Origin: Cupriavidus sp. YR651
Lineage (GTDB): Bacteria; Pseudomonadota; Gammaproteobacteria; Burkholderiales; Burkholderiaceae
DNA length: 64,000 nucleotides
Reading direction: 5' to 3'
NCBI RefSeq assembly: GCF_900101625.1
Contig: NZ_FMYZ01000008.1
Span: 247,363 to 311,362 of the forward strand
The notes under the pieces are model-generated. The model was not told the origin of the DNA, did no database searches, and saw only the letters and a program-made list of their open reading frames with translations. Each line of letters starts with the position of its first letter. Position 1 is the stretch's first letter. Below, in pieces: positions 59,147 to 64,000 of the stretch. The translations under genes and the position numbers were made by a program.

Positions 59147-59768
59147 GCTGATTCCTATGGTGAAGGGATAAGTTGAGATTTGGTTCGAGGTGTTGGGCGG
59201 CGTTTTCTCCTACGCTTCTGGTGGTTGCTGCACAGATGAGTCTTTCTCCGTCAGCCATCAGTACTTCAGCAAGCGTGCATCGGTACATAAGCAGATCAGC
59301 CGCCGGCGCCGCGACGTCCGGCTCCTCATCGGCATTCGATTGCGCTGCCGCCCCCCGGTAGAAACCAAGGCGATTGAGGTCGTTGCGTTGATATGCGGCA
59401 GGCCAGTGCGCAGGCGTTGGCCGAGCTTGAGCGCGCGCCAGACGTCGCTGGAGACGGCGGTCCGTATGTGGCTTGAGCGCTCCGAGAAGGCGTTTGACGG
59501 ACCGATGTGGTCAGATCTTTGTCGTTGTCATCAACGTCGACTGCCAAGAGCTTCGCAGGTTCGGTTCTGCTCGCGTTCCGGCTGACGGGATGGCTCGCGC
59601 CGAGTGGTTCGGCCCAGCTCTCGCCAGTGCGGCTTCACGATTTCTGTAGCGCCGTGCGCCGCAGAGCCAGCGCTGGCGAAGATCGCGGCCGTCGCGCGAA
59701 ATGCAGTCAGAATCGGGCGAATGCTCATGGTCGGTTCACTCCGTTTTGATGTCTGCATTCTGTACCGG
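59147..59768. other. about 620-base region without a clear gene
   Basis: No intact gene. On the minus strand, a 66-residue frame starting at 59728 begins with a plausible signal peptide (MSIRPILTAFRATAAIFASA), then runs out of similarity, so it may be the remains of an exported-protein gene divergent from copy B of the MocR repeat. The rest shows only short frames that do not look real. Confidence 0.5.
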
Positions 59769-59882
59769 CGATGGCACAAACAGTAGAACCAAGATTCCCC
59801 ATTCTTGTGTGTACTAAGAATATGGATTCGCAACTGCAGATTCACCTCGACCGGACAGCGAAGCCGCCGCTGTCAGAACAAA
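59769..59882 (+). pseudogene. 114-bp direct repeat, copy B: truncated 5' end of the MocR gene
   Basis: It repeats the MocR promoter region and first 20 codons (ATG at 59822, MDSQLQIHLDRTAKPPLSEQ) and then diverges completely into unrelated sequence up to a stop near 60035. It cannot encode a functional regulator. Together with copy A it brackets the genes from the MocR gene to the nitroreductase gene. Confidence 0.85.
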
Positions 59883-60195
59883 AGCCGCGCCCGAAGGACA
59901 GCCGGCGTCACTCTGGGCTGCGCCAGGCACGAGCTCATATGAGCCTGACGTTAGTTGAGATACCTACCCGGGGGCGCGGCGCGCATGGAGCCGTTTGCGC
60001 AGCTGCATCCGCGCAGCGACAACGACAGCATTCGTAATTGTTTCCTGGCGCGCACCACAGTGTGTGCATCCGCATGTCTACTGAACGATCGCCTGGCTGC
60101 CTAAGCTACGTCTCACTACGACCGGCCCGGCGAAATGGATTCTTGTAATGCGAAGTTCGCCGGCAATGAAACGTTGTCAGAAACAGGAGTCGAAC

Positions 60196-61095
60196 ATGTG
60201 CTTATGCCACGGATTCCTTTACCCTGAGCACGATTTGGTTCCGTCGCACTACGCTACGCGTATCGGCGAAATCGACGTAATGGTGATTAGCGATGGGGCG
60301 ATACCAGTACCAGCCAAAGTCCTGGGCACGAACGTCGATTCGGCGGTCCGGGACGCCGCGCTGCGCGGCAGATTCCTGCCGGACGTGATCGATTGGGGGC
60401 TGAACGTCGTCGTAGTCCGTAGCGGCGGTCGGACGATTCTCATCGACGCCGGGGTAGGGTCGGAGATGCCGGACGCCACGCGGGCCGGACGGTTGGCCCT
60501 ACGATTGAAGGGCGCTGGGATCGATCCCGGGACCGTGACCGATGTCATCGCGACGCACATTCACATGGACCATATTGGCGGACTGCTCGACGAGCGGCTG
60601 AGGAGTCAGATGCGTCCGGACCTGCGGGTCCATGTGTCGCACACCGATGTCGAATTCTTCGAGTCGCCCGATTTCTCCCACAACACTTTTAACGGGATTC
60701 AGGACATCATCCGGTCAAGCGCCCGGAAGTTCCTGGATGCGTACAAGAGTGAGTTGCGGCCGTTCGACAAGGAGTACCAGGTGGCGCCGGGTGTCGTCGT
60801 CACGCTCACCGGCGGCCACACCCCCGGGCACAGTGTGGTCCGCGTGGCGTCAGGCGGTGAGCGGCTGACGTTCGCTGGTGACGCGTTGGTTCCGGTCGGG
60901 GTCGAATGCCCCGAGTGGCAAAACGCGTTCGATCACGAGCCCGAGGAGGCGGTTCGCGTCCGGGTTGGCCTCTTGCAAGAGGCTGCGGAGACTGGCGAGT
61001 TGTTCCTGGCCAGCCATTTATCGTTCCCCTCGCTCGGCCGCGTCGCGGTCGATGGCAATGCCTTCCGATATGTACCGGCCAACTGGGCATACTGA
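60196..61095 (+). CDS. metallo-beta-lactamase fold hydrolase
   Basis: A 299-residue MBL-fold protein with zinc ligands His121, His123, Asp125 and His126 (THIHMDHIGG), a third site in GGHTPGHSVV, the bridging Asp in FAGDALVPV and the terminal His of LASHLSFPSLGR. This resembles the group with lactonase and quorum-quenching members (AiiA-like, about 280-300 residues with HxHxDH), but other hydrolases share the fold. The ATG at 60196 has an AGGAG site. It stands in lower-GC accessory DNA after the truncated MocR copy. Confidence 0.9.
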   Translation: MCLCHGFLYPEHDLVPSHYATRIGEIDVMVISDGAIPVPAKVLGTNVDSAVRDAALRGRFLPDVIDWGLNVVVVRSGGRTILIDAGVGSEMPDATRAGRLALRLKGAGIDPGTVTDVIATHIHMDHIGGLLDERLRSQMRPDLRVHVSHTDVEFFESPDFSHNTFNGIQDIIRSSARKFLDAYKSELRPFDKEYQVAPGVVVTLTGGHTPGHSVVRVASGGERLTFAGDALVPVGVECPEWQNAFDHEPEEAVRVRVGLLQEAAETGELFLASHLSFPSLGRVAVDGNAFRYVPANWAY

Positions 61096-61283
61096 AAAGC
61101 GGCACGCGCCTATGCCTGCGAAGCCAGGTCGCATGGCGTGGAACTCCACGGGTTCCGCGGTGCGACGCGTTCACATTGCGCAACAACGAGCCGAGGCACT
61201 GGGCGCGGATGGCGCAGGCGGTGGTGGAGGATGCGGCGAGTTGAACGGCGCAATCCTGCTCATGCCCTTCGGCCCAGCGACGG

Positions 61284-61751
61284 CTAACGACCCTGGCGTT
61301 CGCGCCACGCCTCATAGAGATCGGGGCCCTCGTCGCGTGCCGGCACATAGGCCAGCTTCATCTCCCGCTGTTCGAGCGGACGTGCCAGTTCGACATAGCC
61401 GCGTTCCGCGGACAGGTCGTAGGGCGCGCCGTCTTCATTGGAATAGGCGTAGTAGACCGCCCGGACGCCGGCCAGGTACATCGCGCTCAGGCACATTGGG
61501 CACGGGTAGCCGCTGGCGTAGACCGTGCAGCCAGTCAGGTCTGGCTTGCCCAGTGCCCTGCAGGCGGCGCGCACCGCCTGCATTTCGGCATGCGCGCTGG
61601 AATCGCAGGTGGCCTCCACCTCGTTGACCGCGCGCGCCAGCACCTGCCCGTCCTTGACCACCACGGCGCCGAACGGCCAGGTATTGCGCTCGCGTACGTT
61701 TTCCATGGCGAGGCGGATGGAATCGATCAGATAGGTTTCCGTGGTCGACAC
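61284..61751 (-). CDS. nucleoside/cytidine deaminase family protein (guanine deaminase-like)
   Basis: A 155-residue CDA-fold deaminase with zinc motifs His54-Ala-Glu56 (SSAHAEMQAV) and Pro83-Cys84-x2-Cys87 (GYPCPMCLSAMYLAGV). The overall pattern (LAMENVRERNTWPFGAVVVKDG, YSNEDGAPYDLSAE) is that of guanine deaminases (GuaD) or related purine deaminases rather than tRNA adenosine deaminase. A GTG start at 61751 is supported by a GGAG site eight bases upstream. It is monocistronic. Two small palindromes lie in the gap before it. Confidence 0.9.
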   Translation of the reverse strand: MSTTETYLIDSIRLAMENVRERNTWPFGAVVVKDGQVLARAVNEVEATCDSSAHAEMQAVRAACRALGKPDLTGCTVYASGYPCPMCLSAMYLAGVRAVYYAYSNEDGAPYDLSAERGYVELARPLEQREMKLAYVPARDEGPDLYEAWRERQGR

Positions 61752-62346
61752 GCGATGTCTCCGGTGAAGGGCCTGGCCCGGGGCAGGCCAGTGGGGTGGT
61801 GGACCAGCAGACTATAGGCCAGTGTACGCACGCTGCGTGCTGCGAGTTGTTATACGGCGTATTTGAGTCCAGCCCTCTGCCATTGGCTTTGGCACTGCCC
61901 GCTATTCGAATCCTTACCTTCCGGCCGGGTGTGCCCGAATCACAGAGTCGGGCCACCCCAAGGACAACGAGATATTGTTAAGTCCGGCGCCGGCCAGGCA
62001 GGGCGGCGATGGCGGCCGCTTCCAGCCACGAGCCGGCCGTCGCTGTCCGGCCGGAAGCGGTCATTGAACCCAGAGGCTGCCTGCAAGTGCCCTGCCAGAC
62101 GATGAGATTGGCTTGTCGGCATTACCAATCTCAGGACCGCCGTACCCGTTGCGCTCATGTCACACCCCACGTCGGCTGCGCCGCTCCGAAGCGTCATTTT
62201 TGCTAGAGTCGGTTCGCGATTGATACTCCCTGGCACGTAGTCTCCGCAGGAGGTGGAACTTCATCGTTCTGAGCCGTCAACGTAAATCCTGTCGGTCCTG
62301 ACACAGTCATGCATCGAGATCATATTGCGACAGTGGTGAGCAATGG
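61752..62346. other. 595-base gene-free region upstream of the deaminase gene
   Basis: No gene. It includes two palindromes: GCACGCTGCGTGC (61828-61840) and ATACGGCGTAT (61852-61862), about 77-110 bases before the deaminase start, either a possible operator. A second block near 62030-62070 forms an inverted GCCGCTTCC/GGAAGCGG pair. Nothing else recognised. Confidence 0.5.
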
Positions 62347-63828
62347 ATGAAAACACAACGGTGTAGTACGCAAAACGATCCGGCAATTCGCATATCTCGA
62401 AGACTCGCCATAGCGGCCTTCCTTCTGTGGGGACTCTCGCTCGCATTACCGGGATTTATGGTTGAAACGCGGGCCCGTGCTAGCTTTGGCGCGGAAGTCC
62501 TGGTGCTTGGCTTACCTTTTGGTTGGTACGTCGGCGGATGGGCAGTTTATGCCAATCTGCCGTTTATGGCGGCACTCGTGAAACTCTTCCATGGCGAGCA
62601 GCCGAGGATGTCTGTCGCGGCAATGTTGGCATTGGCGGCGACCCTTCCATTATTTTCCGGGCTTGTACAGGATGAAGGCTCCGGACACATCCTGCGTGTG
62701 GTCGGATGGGGCTGGGGCACCGTCGCTTGGCTATTCTCCATAGCGCTGCTCGCGGTTGCCGCAGGGGTCCGCGCTGGGGCATTGTCCAAGGCCACATTGA
62801 TCGCACTATTCGGCGTCAGCTCAGTAGTTTTGGTTGCCATCAGTCTCGTACACCGTCAGCAATGGTCTGCTGCCAACCTGCAGGAGCGGGCCTTGTTCAT
62901 TCATCCGGGCATTGCCTTCACATGGGCCGAGCCATGTGGCGTGCCCTTTGTTTGGCCCACCGAGGCCGTGCTCCCTCCCCACTCGGACGTAACCATGGAT
63001 ATCGACGCGAGCCTTCAGAAGACGGGGTACGCGAGTCCGTGGCTCCCACTACCCGACACGGTGCATCGCGTGGCGGAGGGTGACTGGGTCAATTTTCGGC
63101 AGCACCGCGACAGTGTGTCGGTAAAGATCAGTGACGTTACCCCGGCGACCAGGTTTCATTTCGAAGCGAGAAAGACGGATGCAGGCGCGATACTGCGGCT
63201 CGTTGACACAACGTCTGGCAAAGTCTTATACGAACAAGCGCTGCGAAAAAGAATAACTTCGAACCAGCTCGCGGAATACTGTCCAACGTCTACGCACCGC
63301 TGGCGCGGCTTTTCTCTCGGAGTAGACAAGGCAATCGCGAGAGCAATCGGCGATTCAGATGGCACCACAAGAACCGAGAATTCCCGCGAAACCGTGCAGC
63401 TTCATGTCGAGTCCGCACAACAGCGATGCGATATAGGAAAAGACGACATCGATGGCGTGCAAGGACTTCGTGCGTGGGACGGAAGGAAGGCGATTGTTGA
63501 TACGTCCTGGCGTAGCTACATGGGATTCTGTTCGGCAAACTATATTGCGCTCATAGACTTGGTGTCTGCCGACGGTGTCGACGAGTCAACTCTGCGAGCA
63601 TCTGCAATCGTCTTCGATCGAGCATCGTTACGCCCGCTCGCAAGATTCTCAAATGGCATCCGTTGCAAGCCAGGTGGATGCAAGAAAGTCGATTCAACAA
63701 TCGAAAACGTGTTCTTGGAGAACGGTAGGCTCACTTTGGACATGCGTTCTGGTGCAATGGTTGTAGAACGCAACTTCGACTACTTCGCCGCTGAACGGCT
63801 AGCTCGCAACGATGTCGCCCCGCGATGA
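62347..63828 (+). CDS. hypothetical membrane protein
   Basis: A 493-residue protein, low in GC. Four or five TM segments lie in the first 170 residues (LAIAAFLLWGLSLALPGFMV, GGWAVYANLPFMAALVKLF, MLALAATLPLFSGLV, WGWGTVAWLFSIALLAVAAGV, ALFGVSSVVLVAISLV). A large soluble domain follows, with several Cys (ESAQQRCDIGKDDIDG, GIRCKPGGCKK). There is no family I recognise. It lies just before the insertion sequence at the window end and may belong to an accessory region whose other genes are outside. Confidence 0.6.
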   Translation: MKTQRCSTQNDPAIRISRRLAIAAFLLWGLSLALPGFMVETRARASFGAEVLVLGLPFGWYVGGWAVYANLPFMAALVKLFHGEQPRMSVAAMLALAATLPLFSGLVQDEGSGHILRVVGWGWGTVAWLFSIALLAVAAGVRAGALSKATLIALFGVSSVVLVAISLVHRQQWSAANLQERALFIHPGIAFTWAEPCGVPFVWPTEAVLPPHSDVTMDIDASLQKTGYASPWLPLPDTVHRVAEGDWVNFRQHRDSVSVKISDVTPATRFHFEARKTDAGAILRLVDTTSGKVLYEQALRKRITSNQLAEYCPTSTHRWRGFSLGVDKAIARAIGDSDGTTRTENSRETVQLHVESAQQRCDIGKDDIDGVQGLRAWDGRKAIVDTSWRSYMGFCSANYIALIDLVSADGVDESTLRASAIVFDRASLRPLARFSNGIRCKPGGCKKVDSTIENVFLENGRLTLDMRSGAMVVERNFDYFAAERLARNDVAPR

Positions 63829-63915
63829 TCACCATCTCAATGGTGATTTGGGTCGGCTCCTGCTGGCCGGCGCCGGTGTAGCGGATCTCCGGATCGATCA
63901 GGCGGTTGCCGGCCG

Positions 63916-64000
63916 AGGTTGTGTGAAAACGCTAGTGCGTCGCCTAGACTGAAGAAACTTCTCAGCGCGGGACGGTCTATGAAGCGATTCATCGAAGGCG
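63916..64000 (+). mobile_element. left end of an IS1182-type insertion sequence, transposase cut by the window
   Basis: The frame starting at 63979 encodes MKRFIEG, the start of many IS1182-family transposases, and runs off the window edge. Just before it, at 63916-63933, the string CGAGGTTGTGTGAAAACG resembles the terminal inverted repeat of such elements. The exact left border and family need the missing sequence. The preceding 90 bases look like part of a gene on the minus strand that the element may have interrupted. Confidence 0.5.

Noticed and set aside
1..64000. tRNA or rRNA genes
   Set aside because: No cloverleaf-type or rRNA-like sequence was noticed in any gap; a covariance-model scan would be needed to exclude them fully.

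Overview
The window is high-GC DNA (very high from about 5 to 45 kb, visibly lower at both ends) with gene families typical of a Burkholderiaceae genome, most likely a Cupriavidus or Ralstonia-type replicon. The evidence is several Bug/TctC-type solute receptors, abundant LysR regulators, a tripartite tricarboxylate transporter (TctCBA) with CoA-dependent catabolic genes, and a BTAD/AAA regulator. No rRNA, tRNA or CRISPR was seen. Genus assignment is inference; no database was searched.

Layout. 0-5 kb: a cut-off unknown gene, a YdcH-like protein, a UspA protein, a zinc alcohol dehydrogenase and an isolated fliD. 5-9 kb: LysR and 2-oxoadipate dioxygenase/decarboxylase (hglS type), then a chemoreceptor. 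9-11 kb: a lone phospholipase-D-fold protein. 11.2-16 kb: a five-gene putative iron-reduction operon behind a strong Fur-box match (PepSY-TM, DUF2271, DUF4198, ApbE, flavodoxin-reductase). 16-19 kb: penicillin-acylase family hydrolase. 19-29.4 kb: a catabolic block with a YdiJ-type FAD/FeS dehydrogenase and a GntR/FCD regulator facing a serine-glyoxylate-type aminotransferase, tctC-tctB-tctA, an enoyl-CoA hydratase and a class III CoA-transferase. The divergent promoters share a 12-bp operator-like sequence in inverted orientation. 29.5-34.5 kb: TrhA/hemolysin III, an amino-acid ABC importer without an ATPase gene, and two alpha/beta hydrolases. 34.6-40.2 kb: a sugar-acid cluster (Bug receptor, IlvD/Edd dehydratase, LysR, DapA-like aldolase, RraA-like protein). 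40.2-45 kb: a BTAD/AAA regulator between two small proteins, then an exported FKBP. 45-64 kb: an accessory zone with a DUF2252 gene, an arylsulfatase remnant, an MFS gene stopped by an amber codon, a class I amidotransferase lacking its cysteine, a MocR regulator whose 5' end is duplicated 5.8 kb away, a RclR/RclC-like pair, AhpD-like, nitroreductase, metallo-beta-lactamase and deaminase genes, and the start of an IS1182-type insertion sequence at the right edge.

The most unusual structure lies between genes. Several gaps hold short tandem arrays with a nearly constant 10-12 bp period but unrelated unit sequences. Five of them start at or just after a stop codon, and the clearest (16077-16208) runs for about twelve 11-bp units. 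Most are C/T-rich on the coding strand. This spacing fits what is known of Rho-loading (rut) sites, so periodic Rho-terminator arrays are proposed as a testable idea.
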